Assembly: GCF_026151205.1 (NCBI RefSeq)
Contig: NC_087079.1
Location: 1,886,028-1,950,027 of the forward strand
DNA: 64,000 nt
Origin: Bolinopsis microptera
Lineage: Eukaryota > Ctenophora > Tentaculata > Lobata > Bolinopsidae
Reading direction: 5' to 3'
Of the stretch, positions 1 through 11,065 are shown in pieces. The number at the start of each line of letters is the position of its first letter. The first letter of the stretch is position 1. Below the pieces are notes generated by a model. The model saw nothing but the letters and a program-made list of their open reading frames with translations. It did no database searches and was not told the DNA's origin. Position numbers and translations under genes: made by a program.

Positions 1-984
1 AATGACAGGCTGAGCGCGGCCCAGTAAATTGACAAACTAAACCATCCCTCATCAGAGTGGTAGTCATGACAGGACCATGTTACTTTGATATTAAGTAAAG
101 CTAACATCTTTCGCTAGGGTCTTTAAACGAAGTAAATGTCGGGCAGCAAATATAAACAAGTGTAGACAACTGGACGATTTTTTTAAAATGTCGTACGAGC
201 AAGAAAAGGTCATCAAAATATATTTTAACTACAGGAACAACATAAACATGAAGGAGGTACCGATGTAACTGTGCAGTGTGATAACACGAGGTGCAGTGAG
301 CAGCACATCACTGATGACACTCATATCGCTCGATTTTACAATCCAATAATCAAATTTTACAATCTAACTCATCGCGCGGCTCCTCTAGCTAATACGTTAC
401 TTTTCTCCAATTGGCAGTTTGCGTGCACGTGTCTTTTCTGAGGCCCCAATTGGTTCTAAATGATCACGTGAATGCTGGTCACGCGCACATCAACTTCCAA
501 TGAGCGTACTGCCATTTTTTCTGAGGCGATGGAGGTCGTAAATCACTCAGCCCGAATATAGATTTGGCGGAATGACAGGCTGAGCGCGGCCCAGTAAACA
601 ATAAACTGTACTATGTACTAGCGAGTTTTGTATAGTATAAATTATTAATTTTAAATCGTGTGCATATTGATCATGTTAATGTTTTGGAGGACTTTACCTG
701 GGGACCCCAGGCTATTATGTTCATTAACATAATAGAGATTAGCCGGAATGACAGGCTGAGCGCGGCCCAGTAAGGAGAACTTTGCCGCTTCAACTAAACG
801 TGCTACGCGTACGGTACGCGACCTAAAATAAATAATTAATTTGTAATTTTGCTTTGCATTCTTGCTTTAAAAAAACTGATCTTGATGGGTTACCTGAGGA
901 CCCCAGGCTATTATGTTCATTAACATAATATAGATTTGGCGAATATAGATTTGGCGGAATGACAGGCTGAGCGCGGCCCAGTAA
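1..984. repeat. Four dispersed copies of a 27-bp GC-rich box
   Basis: A 27-bp box starting AATGACAGGCTGAGCGCGGC and ending CCAGTAA occurs identically at 1-27, 571-597, 747-773 and 958-984. Copies two and four follow the sequence ATATAGATTTGGCGG, and copy three follows AGATTAGCCGG. A second repeat, at about 697-740 and 893-932, holds the inverted repeat CTATTATGTT/AACATAATAG. The boxes are much more GC-rich than the flanks. They look like termini or subterminal repeats of nested small transposons. I see no gene in this stretch. Confidence 0.8.
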
Positions 985-1300
985 CTTGATGGGTTGACAT
1001 TCAACATTAACGGGTGATACTCGTAAAATATTTGTTCCATACTCGGCGCGCGTCCTGGTAGGTTATAAATATAAACCTACAACATTCAACAGTGCAATCA
1101 ATCAATGATCAAGTTAATTTTTGATTTTGTAGCGGCTGCAGCTATAAGCAAAATGCACTACCAACTACTGGGCCACGCTGCACATAAAATAATTTATAAA
1201 ACTAACTAATTATAATCGCTGATCGGTGCTTGCGCTATATTATATAAAATATACAGCTAAACAATTTTCTAGCTAGTATAGGTGAGTACTTGTCATACTA

Positions 1301-2157
1301 GTAGAGGCTCTTACGGGCATTGTCTGCTCGATACGTTAGGGACCCCAGATACACCTTACTAGACGTATTTTTGACCGTAGAATCGATTGAAAGTGGTTTC
1401 AAGATGATTGGACTGATTGTTCTGGGGTAAAATCGCAAAAAACCGATTTTTGGGCCAAAAATAGGCCAAAAAACCATGTTTTTTGATATTTTGAGCAAGT
1501 TAATTTTGTTGGCATGTCGGCAAAACTTGCATAAAGATAGCTGAAAGACAGCCGCACAAGATTGTATAAAAATAAAACAAATCCCTCTATTTGTTCTGAG
1601 GTAAAAATCCAAAAAAGTGGTAAAAATTTTGACTTTTTTGCTTGAAGTTTGAATAATTTTTTGCAGTTGTATTAAATCAACCCAAAAATAGTCACATCGT
1701 GTTTGCCTAAATTTTTCCTTTCCGAGAAGTACCCACTTTATATACTTTATCGAAGTTTGAATATTGTCACTCCGCAAGCGTTTTTGCCAAATTTTCGACG
1801 CGCACTACGCGCAAAAGCATTTAGTTGTTATCAATTGGCACCTGCGCGTTCATCATAAATTTCAAACAGCTATAACACAGCGAGATTATGTCCGTTCTAA
1901 CTCATATTTTCACACTAAATAGAAAATAATGTAATCTTATTGCTGACAAAATATGAATATAATTGCTCTATTTGCCTTAGAGTAATAGACTGTCAAAGTT
2001 TAAAACGCGCATTGGTATAGCACGTGACTAATAAGGCCAAATTTATACTTCTTAACATATTATCGATCCTTAGACATCATACTATTGTGTCCAATTAGCG
2101 GTTAGGTCTCTAAACTCGTAGCAGAAAACACGTCTTTTTGCCCGTAAGAGCCTCTAC
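1301..2157. mobile_element. Non-autonomous DNA transposon with 18-bp TIRs and TA target site
   Basis: The left end GTAGAGGCTCTTACGGGC (1301-1318) is repeated as its exact reverse complement at 2140-2157. TA flanks both sides (1299-1300 and 2158-2159), as in Tc1/mariner-type insertions. The 857-bp interior has an antisense open frame at 1298-1777 with no recognisable transposase motif, so I treat it as non-coding. The superfamily assignment rests only on the TA dinucleotide. Confidence 0.75.
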
Positions 2158-2180
2158 TATACGTTGTATGACCCGCCGCG

Positions 2181-2644
2181 CACGAGTGCGCGGCTCCCCC
2201 TGTATCGTCGAAACTCTACACTATAGTGAAGCAACCGTGGGGGTCACCACGTGATACAAGTGAATACAATATACAATATAACTTAATTGCTGAAACCAAT
2301 TAAATACATTTATTGTATGCGCTGCGTAAACTGAATTGAACGCGTACTGTTTTTGTAAAAATATATAAAAAATGCGCGCCATGGCACAAAAATTAAATTT
2401 GTCCATTATTAATGAATTTAAACCCAGAAAACACTATTTTTTGATTAAATAAAATGTGTTATATCATTCTTGAGCCGCGCCAGTGAAGGATAAATTAATT
2501 CAAATTTAAAGGACGCGGACGTATTTTTTCACATTTTCGAGCAATCACCCCGAAATTTGTTGTATCACGTCGTGACGACGTGACCCCCAATGTCGTTTCA
2601 CTATAGTAGAGTTTCTATGATACAGGGGGAGCCGCGCACTCGTG
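2181..2644. mobile_element. 464-bp inverted-repeat (MITE-like) element
   Basis: The left end CACGAGTGCGCGGCTCCCCC (from 2181) matches the reverse complement of the right end (to 2644). Imperfect pairing continues inward for about 50 bp, including an ACTATAGT block and a GGGGGTCA/TGACCCCC pair. There is no plausible coding content. No clear target-site duplication was identified. Confidence 0.65.
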
Positions 2645-3318
2645 TCAAAAAGATTTTCAGGTCAATATTTTGAAATTGGAAGTGTAGGGATTGCTAATTG
2701 CTTGATTCACGATGTCAATCCTTCGCATCTCGCCGATTTGTGGTTGCGAGAAGCATTATTTGATGCGCGCGCGACCCAGTAGTGCATCGCGCTACAACAT
2801 AATTGCTAATGCTCAAAAATTTTAGATAAAATAAATTTTTTAACTCGCTATAGATCTTTAACCGGCTAGAATTAAAAACAATATATTTCTACAGGACCAA
2901 ACACAGCCATTAATAATTGATTCGGTACAGTTGTTTTTAATTTAGCTCTCGATGTTTGAATGGTGAATAAACATGTTGCCTTTGTAGTACTTTTTTAGGC
3001 TTTGAACAAAAACATTGATTTTTTCCAGGAATTTGTTAAAATTTTTGCTTTGTTTCTTATATTACTGGTGTCCCTCTTATGACTGACATAGTTGATTATG
3101 TAAAGTGCTTACAACATGCTAGTTAGCAAGTCTGAAACGTTAATAAGAATGAAAGCTTGGGAGCTTTTTGGAAACACTGTATATTAGTCAGAAATCAAAA
3201 ATTTACTAGTTTCATTGTACAGATTGAGAAATACTGATCAAAACATTAAAGATTGAAAATATTATATAGTTATTTACTGGGCTTGATCGAAACCTATAAT
3301 TTTAAATCCCGATGGTAC
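2645..3318. other. No gene seen
   Basis: AT-rich sequence between the inverted-repeat element and the 3' end of the MICU-family gene. It probably includes that gene's 3' untranslated region (minus strand). No open frame, RNA or repeat was recognised. Confidence 0.4.
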
Positions 3319-4560
3319 TCAAGCATAAGATCTCAACATTTCGTTGCGAACACACTTTCGAAAGTACTGTCCAATTGTGTGTTGCTTCTCTCTTTGTGAA
3401 GAAACATTTGTTTCCATTTCTTTCATAACGTTAACAAACTCTGAATGTGATAGATGTCCATCTCCTGCCTCATCAAATATATAAAATAGTACGTCAACAA
3501 TTTCATCATCAAGCTTTTCTCCAGTACATATGAATGCAGCCCGTTTGAAAACACCTTTTGCAAGTGGCTTCTTTGCTATTTGATACATTCGCACTGCAAC
3601 TTCAAAGTCACTGAAATTATTCAATAGTGTGATCATTGACTGGAATTGGGTGAAGGTAATAGCATCAAGTTCCGTGTAAACCTCAGATTTATCAATAAAT
3701 CTTGCCCTCTGGATTGCTGAAACTTTGGTTCTTCTCAACATTGCCCTCATAAACCCTTGAACTGATATCATGCCTGGTTTATTTTCTCTCTGTCGATATT
3801 TGTTGAACTCTGCTTTTAAACAGTTTGTTTGAACATCTTTCAAAAGTATTTCAAACTTTGGTTGTGTTATTTTTCCATCATCTGTGTGATCAAATAGAAG
3901 CACACGTAATGTTGTTTTCAAATGTTTCTTTGGATCACCCTCATCATTCTTGGTAAACAGCTTGCTGAGACTGTAATATTCATTGATACATATGGACCCA
4001 TTTAGATCTAGATCCAGCATTTGGAAACTTTTCACAGACAAATCATCTGGTCTCTGTAAGATTGAGCGCAGGAAAACGTAGTCAGGATAAGATATCAGTG
4101 CTGTTGATGTAAAGAGCATGTTAAAGGAAGGCTCCTCTTTAACCTTAACTGAGTTTATCAATACTTCATACTCAGAATCATAAAGTTCAATCTTTTCCTT
4201 TTCATAATAATCATCAGTAATCCAAGCTTCTATGAAATCTCTCCCTGTCATGAAATATTCCCCATTATACTCAAGAGATGCTTTTGCAGAAAAGTTTTCT
4301 TTCAGTTTTGAAGACTTGTATTTTATAACTTCACTGTTTTCTTGCTCCATTTCTATTTGTGGACTTTTGCAGCTTGCTTTGTAGTGTTTAGCCAGATAAA
4401 TACATGTTGTGCCCACTGTACCACTAAATATCACAGTTTTTAGTAGTGGCTGCCTTCTGGCTACTTGATTGACTTGCTGAATGGCTCCACTTTGAAAAGC
4501 ATACCGCACATAACTGAATAACGTTCGTGCAGGTCTCATAACTTTGCCATCATGTGCCAA
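3319..4560 (-). CDS. MICU-family mitochondrial Ca2+ uptake regulator
   Basis: A divergent member of the MICU1/2/3 family, EF-hand proteins of the mitochondrial intermembrane space that gate the calcium uniporter. The open frame is uninterrupted for 413 codons. The first in-frame ATG is at 4539 (MRPARTLFSYVRYAF), giving a basic, presequence-like N-terminus, and a hydrophobic stretch follows (VIFSGTVGTTCIYLA). Family landmarks are FMTGRDFIEAW (compare FMTPEDFVRSI of MICU1) and ISYPDYVFLRSIL (compare ISFSDYIFLTTVL). The first EF loop, DLDLNGSICINE, has all key ligands. The loop DHTDDGKITQPK and the C-terminal loop DEAGDGHLSHSE are degenerate, the latter having Ala at position 3. A splice acceptor (TATTTCCAG) on the minus strand lies just 5' of the frame at about 4561, so the frame is the 3' part of a cis-spliced gene or a trans-spliced monoexonic gene. 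A short out-of-frame ATG ATG reading (MMAKL) precedes the start. Which MICU paralogue this is cannot be settled here. Confidence 0.85.
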   Translation of the reverse strand: MAHDGKVMRPARTLFSYVRYAFQSGAIQQVNQVARRQPLLKTVIFSGTVGTTCIYLAKHYKASCKSPQIEMEQENSEVIKYKSSKLKENFSAKASLEYNGEYFMTGRDFIEAWITDDYYEKEKIELYDSEYEVLINSVKVKEEPSFNMLFTSTALISYPDYVFLRSILQRPDDLSVKSFQMLDLDLNGSICINEYYSLSKLFTKNDEGDPKKHLKTTLRVLLFDHTDDGKITQPKFEILLKDVQTNCLKAEFNKYRQRENKPGMISVQGFMRAMLRRTKVSAIQRARFIDKSEVYTELDAITFTQFQSMITLLNNFSDFEVAVRMYQIAKKPLAKGVFKRAAFICTGEKLDDEIVDVLFYIFDEAGDGHLSHSEFVNVMKEMETNVSSQREKQHTIGQYFRKCVRNEMLRSYA

Positions 4561-4706
4561 CCTGGAAATATAAAATTCTAATTATTACAAAATTATGGTT
4601 ATAATTTATGAAATCTTGAATTTATGCTTTATGCAATAATTTTTAAAAACTGATTATTGTAAAAATCTATATCTTGTTAATTTAACCATATTTTCAGGAT
4701 GTTTTG
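4561..4706. promoter_or_regulatory. Compact divergent intergenic region with opposed splice acceptors
   Basis: The 140-bp AT-rich interval between the MICU-family gene (-) and CCDC24 (+) carries a polypyrimidine-AG acceptor facing outward on each strand. On the minus strand it is TATATTTCCAG ending at about 4561. On the plus strand it is CATATTTTCAG ending at 4697. The interval must hold any shared promoter, or be two outrons or overlapping first introns. On the plus strand the first ATG (4699) gives a two-codon uORF (Met-Phe-stop) whose TGA overlaps the CCDC24 start codon. Confidence 0.6.
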
Positions 4707-5708
4707 ATGGCGCTGAGTCAATGGTCACCGTACGAAGTACCTCAGAGCCTTTGGGCTGTGATAGAATTGTATGCCCCCACAGTTGAATTGTCAGAAATCA
4801 AGCACATTATTGGAGATGACCTGATTGAGCAATCTAATGAGCTGTTCGAAGAAATTTATTTGTTGCTAGACATTTGGCAGTCAGAGGCACAAGAACCTGC
4901 TCCAATTAAGAAAAAAGACAGTTTACCTGAATCTCCCTTCTTGAGAGAGCAATTTGTATCTCGAATACAGCAATTTGTTGGTAATCTAGATGCTACGAAA
5001 AATCATCTTTTGCAGAGTTTCCTAAATGAGAGAAAGGAAGTTTATGAGTATGCAACTCAGAAGGCCAAGAGACCCAGCACCTCAGACTCCAGTAATGGGC
5101 GGTTAACTCCCTGCAGGTCTGTAACAGGGAAGAAGTCATCAACTTCTACTGACCTCTCTCTGTACAGAGACAGTATGTCTGCTTTTGAAATCGACAAGAT
5201 CGTGACTGATATTCAGGCAGCATTTCGTGACGAGCACAGTGTGTTGAAAGAAGATATTGAGTTTCTTCACAGTGCAATTCAAGATATTCACAGTGAAAGA
5301 ATAGATCAAAATCCTCAGGAGCCAACATTAAACGATCTGAAGCTGTTTGCTGATGATTTGGAGAAGAAAGTGATTGACTTATCGCAGCCAGTATTTGCTA
5401 GTCTGGCTGCGAAAAAACCACAATCTCCACAACTAAAAGCATTGCCAAAGATACCTCGAAGAGGAGGCGCCGAAGATGAGTTGAAAAAGTTACCTTCTTT
5501 GCCAAGTGGCACAAGACAACTTTCCTGGAGACAAAGAACGCTGAAGAAGGTTAACATAACAACAAATCAAGAAACGTTCATGAACGATTTGGAGCTCAGA
5601 GGTGGATCCCCATCTGGTTCTAAAGAAAGACTTCTCCGACCTACGCCCCCTCCTAAACCACCTCGTCCAGCATTCCTTCAAAGTGGCGGGCGCACTAAAC
5701 AGAACTAA
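4707..5708 (+). CDS. CCDC24: Coiled-coil domain-containing protein 24
   Basis: The 333-residue product matches remembered features of vertebrate CCDC24. The N-terminus SLWAVIELYAPTVELSEIKH parallels [20 protein letters not shown]. The centre IDKIVTDIQAAFRDEHSVLK parallels [20 protein letters not shown]. The sequence EPTLNDLKLFADDLEKKV parallels EPTLAELKEQKKAMEQEL. The middle third is a predicted coiled coil. The C-terminus is low-complexity, rich in Pro, Lys and Arg, and includes the SH3-ligand-like PTPPPKPPRP. The molecular role of CCDC24 is not established. The ATG at 4707 is chosen because it follows an acceptor AG at 4697 and because the homology starts within a few residues. The gene has no introns in the coding region and is divergent to the MICU-family gene. 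Confidence 0.8.
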   Translation: MALSQWSPYEVPQSLWAVIELYAPTVELSEIKHIIGDDLIEQSNELFEEIYLLLDIWQSEAQEPAPIKKKDSLPESPFLREQFVSRIQQFVGNLDATKNHLLQSFLNERKEVYEYATQKAKRPSTSDSSNGRLTPCRSVTGKKSSTSTDLSLYRDSMSAFEIDKIVTDIQAAFRDEHSVLKEDIEFLHSAIQDIHSERIDQNPQEPTLNDLKLFADDLEKKVIDLSQPVFASLAAKKPQSPQLKALPKIPRRGGAEDELKKLPSLPSGTRQLSWRQRTLKKVNITTNQETFMNDLELRGGSPSGSKERLLRPTPPPKPPRPAFLQSGGRTKQN

Positions 5709-8700
5709 ACTATTTTGCAAAATGTGCTAATTTGATAAAAATTAAGGCTTAACTACTTAAGTACTTAAATGATATGGACAGAATTACGTTGGTTGAGTGA
5801 CAGTTGCAGGCAAAGCATTCTTCAGAACACCACAAAGAAGACAATGCAGATGAAAGTTTTTGTAATTTATTGAGTTTGAGTTTAATAACGTGGAAGTCAT
5901 TTTAATGCGAAGATTTTCATCTTTAGTAATTTTTGCTAAATTGTACATAATACGATATTTGTATAAAAATTCACATAGAGTAAGCGATAAATTATTTAGA
6001 CGATGCAGATGGTTTAATTTATAATAATATATGCAGATCAATAATTAGAAATGTGAATATCCAAACAGCTCATAACTTTGCCACGATTGCTTCCTTTATC
6101 TAGAACAATTTAGATTGGTTCAGCTCCAGTAAAGGTGCTGATAGAACCAGTTATAAGGTGATTAAACCTTAAATATCTGAAATAAAAACTTAAGCTGACA
6201 ATTCAGAGTCCGACGATTTGTAAAGTACAACAAGCTTACAAACATGAAATAAACATCTCAGGGAACAAAAATGTACTGCATAAGGTAGGGCAAACACAAA
6301 TATCAGCAGAATAACTCAAAGCTTGATTGTATAATACATTAACCGAACAGAAAGATGGTCAAATATTCTTGTTGAGTAGATGCGATGGTTGAATGGTCGG
6401 ATCTCGTGTAACATAAAACCATAAGTATACACGATGGAAAGATGAGATTTTACAGACGGCCATTGGTAAGCATCAGTTAAAAACAAGATGAGAACTTACC
6501 AAAAATTCAACCATGATCCACAATTTATATTCCCCATTATAACTCTTTAATAGAAGGTGAAACATTTGGCAGCTTTCAGGGATCTGGGTCGAACATAATG
6601 AACATTACGAAAATTAGCTGACCAAATGACCCGGTAAAGATCAAGGTACCAAGATGAACCTGTCACGTAGAAATTTAAACTATTAACCGGTAATAAGCAA
6701 ATCTGCAAACAATCGACCGGTATACCGCGGTAATGCGGAAATCTGCTGATTGCCGGTACCAACCACTATCACCCAAACCTACCCGGAAATGGGCTGCAAT
6801 TTGGTAATCAAACTGTAATATTTATCTGCACATAATAATGGTAAAGTTACACAGTGACAATAAAATGGCAGGGGAATTGGTGAGAACAATCAGAGCACTA
6901 CGTTAATAAGAAGCAGTGTCAGATTGTGCCTGTCAATTGGTTGTAATTACCAGCTGCAGCTGCTGCAGTAAGTGCACACTGCACAGTAGTACGTGCACAA
7001 CAGTACGTGCACCTGTGCACTAATACGTGCACTTCTAACAACTATCTGTCCCAGATGTAGGATGAGAATAATGACATGAAGTCCACTAACAGACACACAG
7101 TGGAAAGTAACTGGATGTAAAGGTCACTCCGAAAGTCAAGTTAAGGAGCAAGTTAAGGAGCAAGTAAAGGAGCAGGTTAAGGAGCAAGATAAGGAGCAAG
7201 ATAAGGAGCAAGATAGGGAGCAAGAAGCACAATGTTGGGAGTATCACAGCAGCAGAGTACCAGTGTGTTAGGGGGAGTGGGCCCCAATATATCATCTAAT
7301 GCCGGGACCCTTGGGGAGAGTTGCTCTGATATGAGCGCTCTTACTTCTGTATTCAAGGGTCTCTCTCCTGACCAACCTCAAACTGTGAGTATTTATGTAA
7401 GATTTGTTTAGTGAAGAAGCAGTGGTAATTGTGCCAATGGTTGTAGTAACAATCTTTTCGCCACTTTCAACATTTATCAACATTTCCGGACAACCTTTTC
7501 GTGTTTTTTACTGAATAATTCAACAATTATCTAGAGAGCACTTTCAAATGAACAACGAACAGTAAACCTTATCTAACATAAAAACGTATCATCTTGCGGA
7601 GCGGCAAATTTAATTTTACAATACCCTTGTAACCATCTAAAATGATTTTAAAAGTCGCAAAATCATTTCGTCTAAACTTTAAGGAACAAAAAACTATGCT
7701 AGAACGGAAAAGTAAACAACAACAATAGAACTGCTTATTGTAAAAGTGCGATATAAAATAAACAAGTATCCTTGCCTCAGCTGACTTTACTCTTAGCATG
7801 CGCAGGGCTTCACAGAGCGAGTTTTTCAACGCCTGCAATAAGACATTTGGCCTACTTTTGTACCAGAGTTTTCAAGGCTCATCTTCTGTCAACAGTTTTA
7901 GTAACAGTTTACTTTTAGCAAAAGTTCGTATTTTAATAACATTAGAAAAATCTAGACCGGTAACTCAAGTTGAAAGGCAGCACGCATTTCATGAAACTAA
8001 AATAGTGGCATTTGTCAATACTTTAACTTCGTTAGCACAGAACTGAACCAGTTAGAAAAGGCGGGTAAGTTTTCCTGGTACCTCTGTTCTGTGCTGATAG
8101 AATTAAACACACTACTTATATGATGCTAAGAGTTAAATATACAAAATATAAGTAATATTTATTTAAAAGTATAGTATAGTATATGACTGGAGAAACCCCG
8201 ACCAGTCTAACCTAAAACAAAACAAAATTGTGACGGGAATATACTGGTTCAAAATTAGATGCTCTAAATAAAAAGTAAATGTCTCGTCACCTGGCATAAA
8301 GTAACGGAATTGAGCAAGGCTGGAGACCTCGTAGTAGTAGTAGAATAAATAACCTGGCCACAGAAAACATAGCAGCAACTGAGCTTACCTTTTCTTACAA
8401 GCACTCTACTGCTTCTCTCTGACAGCGTGACGTGGGAAATTATACAAATATTACAAATATGTGTGATAAGATGCAAGAGCACTTCCTGTACTAAACCTAC
8501 TTATTATAGCAGAATGTAGCAGAGCACAAGCGACACAGGGAAAGTTGTAAGACTAGGCCATGCTATTGCAGGCTCCGAACCCTTTCTTTGTCTGGAAGTG
8601 AAGCCTTGTTAAATACGGAACCTGGTGAACCTGGTACGGTGTCTGGAGAATTTAGTGTGAACCTGTTTAGACCTGTCATCTAGCTGCAATAGTCACGCTG

Positions 8701-8980
8701 TAATAGTAATACATGTACCTGTAGTACCTACAAAGCACAAAACCTGTAGTAATGTGCCGCACTATTATAGGTAACAGCTGACCTAAAAGCAACATAAAAC
8801 AAATAGTACATCATTATGCACTATGTCAACACAATGTGTAAAAATTAGAGTAGTTTTCAGTTGTGTAATAATTAACAGAGAATTGCGATATAATGTACAA
8901 TGATAACGTGACACAGGTCACATTATGTAAAGGCATAATGTATAATAATCCAGGACATGTGTAATTATGAAAACCCGTGT
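5709..8980. other. Intergenic, no gene recognised
   Basis: The stretch begins with the CCDC24 3' region. Notable contents are a short minisatellite of 12-bp AAGGAGCAAGTT-type units at about 7138-7225, repeated TACGTGCAC motifs at about 6990-7031, and two related stretches at about 6908-6950 and 7418-7455. Open frames here are short, on both strands and without domain features. I reject them as genes. Confidence 0.45.
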
Positions 8981-9790
8981 TTAACCCATTAGGGACGATG
9001 GGGTCGTTTATGACCAACCAAAATACTAAACGCCAAGAATCTTTCGCACATATGCTCAAAATTTATTGGGGTACATTATTGACTTTCCAGTCGAGACCCA
9101 ATTAATCACTAACACTTAAATAATTAGGTTAATTAGTCGTCATAATTGGAAAATATTTCACTTAACTTCTTGCCTTGATTGGGGCATTAGAACTTTATTT
9201 AAGCTTATTTTGCTGAGAACAAAATAGTTGCGGGCAACCATTTTTTAGAGACGAGTGAAAAGCCCGTGATAATCAGATGTTCACAAACAGAGCTAGACAC
9301 TGTTTGCCAAGTGCGGTCGCAAAAGACCCACTCGTCCGGGTCGCAAACGACCCATCACGATTTAACTTCTGAAACAAAGACTTTAGGATAAAATAAAAAC
9401 TGTAGCATAAGTTAAAAACATATGGTCAATACTGTGTGACTCTAACTTTAAAAAATAAAGAATTTGGGTCATTAACGACCCACTCGGCTCACTTGCTTAT
9501 TACTACATTATATGTGCATGTAGCTTCTTGAATTCAGCCTACAAAATGACATCATAAGTGCAAAATCGCCTCTCAGCAAGTGATCATCATCATAGACTGC
9601 GAAAAACCGGTTAAATGGGTCATTAGCGACCCACTAGGACCACAAAATTGATTAATTATAAATACAATGTTGTCAAACTTTTACAAATATTAGTATAAAA
9701 ACATGTTATATCTTGGTCATTACTCCTGTACGTTAATTTAACTTTTAAAATCGATCAACTGGGTCAATAACGACCCATTCGGAAGTTGAA
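8981..9790. repeat. Series of palindromic GGGTC...GACCC boxes, possibly a piggyBac-type element
   Basis: Near-palindromic boxes of the form GGGTCATTAACGACCCA occur at about 9001, 9313, 9339, 9466, 9618 and 9761. The last four intervals are roughly 150 bp. Most are followed by CTCGG, CTAGG or TTCGG. The first box sits next to TTAACCCATTAGGGACG at 8981, which resembles the TTAA-flanked end of piggyBac-like elements with subterminal repeats. No matching right terminus was located, so the element boundary is uncertain. Confidence 0.5.
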
Positions 9791-9840
9791 CCACGTCATT
9801 AATTATCAGTATCATGCTGTTCCACAATCAAGAAAGGCAC

Positions 9841-10950
9841 ACGTAGGTCTTGATTCCACGCAAACCACGGGTGGATGACCACTAGCCCTCCTGAGATCTG
9901 GAGTCTCACGGTGATCTGCAGATCACGTCACCCAATCAGTGACAAATTATGGGCAGAATTTGATTGATAGGTAGGTGAGTTCATTAGCTGTTAGTACATG
10001 ACCGTAATGTTGTGGGACAACAAACAACATGTCTATCTTTTCCCGATTCATAAAAAGTCTAAGAAGAATTATACAACTGCTGGATTCAGATTTCAGATGG
10101 CTGTATCCTTCGCAGCTTCCTTTCTTTCCTTCTTAGGGGTCGTTCACATATAACGTAATCACTTATTGGACATTTTTGACCCCCCCCTCCCCCACCACAT
10201 AGCTATGTATTATTTTAAAATTACACTATCGTAATCATTTGGAAACCCCCCTCCATCTCGGCCGGTTACTTAACACTCATTTTTGTTTTGAAAGCTGCCT
10301 AGTTGTTGCGGAGTTTGTTAACCACAACGAGGGAGTTGTTTGAGGGATTGCAGGTTGCAGCACCGCCAGCCAAATGGGGGGGGGGGGGGGGGGGGGGGGG
10401 GGGGGCTGTTTCCTTGTCCTTCTTCACAGAGTAGATGTAGCCATCAGAATGCAGCAGTTGTTTAGTTATTCTCGAACTTTCTAGGAATCTCGAACAGATT
10501 GGCATGTTGGATTAGAATATGCAATTTGACCACTCGTCTTTCAGTATTTACCGAAGATTACAGCATATCTCGTATACTTCGTTCAGGGGATTTTTCTTGA
10601 GTGACATGATCTGATCACCGTGGGACCCTGGGTCTCAAGCGGTGGGTTGTAGCAGGTCGTTTACCAAATTTACGAAAAAAGGTAACTGAATCTAATATCC
10701 AACAACAACAGCATGGCTAACCTAGCAAGTTAGGAACGAGGGCCGATCTCCTTTTCTTTTGCGACACGGCCACGGTCCTTTCGCTCAGATTTCCACGTAC
10801 CATAGTCAGGACACAACTATCACGAGAACCACTACCATTCACACCACGGTTTGATGAGTGATGACTGCCCTTCAGTTTTGGGGTCTTGACCCTGGATCTC
10901 AGGAGCGCTTATTGTCAGCCACCGTGGTTTGTGTGGAATTAAGACCTACG
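9841..10950. mobile_element. Candidate 1.1-kb element with about 60-bp imperfect inverted ends
   Basis: The left end, from 9841 (CGTAGGTCTTGATTCCACGC, then AAACCACGG, then CTCCTGAGATCTGGA), matches the reverse complement of the right end around 10890-10950 with about 80-85% identity by eye. The interior contains CCCCCCCTCCCCC and the 30-base poly-G run. No transposase frame is visible. Its age and superfamily are unknown. Confidence 0.5.
10376..10405. repeat. Poly-G tract of 30 bases
   Basis: Thirty consecutive G residues on the plus strand. Shorter G or C runs of 8-13 recur at about 17141, 20163, 46420, 47580 and 48930. The exact length of such a run is unreliable in any assembly. Confidence 0.9.
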
Positions 10951-11065
10951 AGTGCGTGAAGTGTGAAGTGATGTTACACCAACTGTTACGCTGTATTTTT
11001 TGACTGTGAAACGGCATAATACTGATAACTAATGACGTGGTTTGTTTACATATCATAATTGTTAT

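Noticed and set aside
1298..1777. 159-codon minus-strand frame
   Set aside because: Lies within the TA-flanked TIR element, is rich in Phe/Ile/Lys and has no DDE or helix-turn-helix motif; most likely chance in AT-rich DNA.
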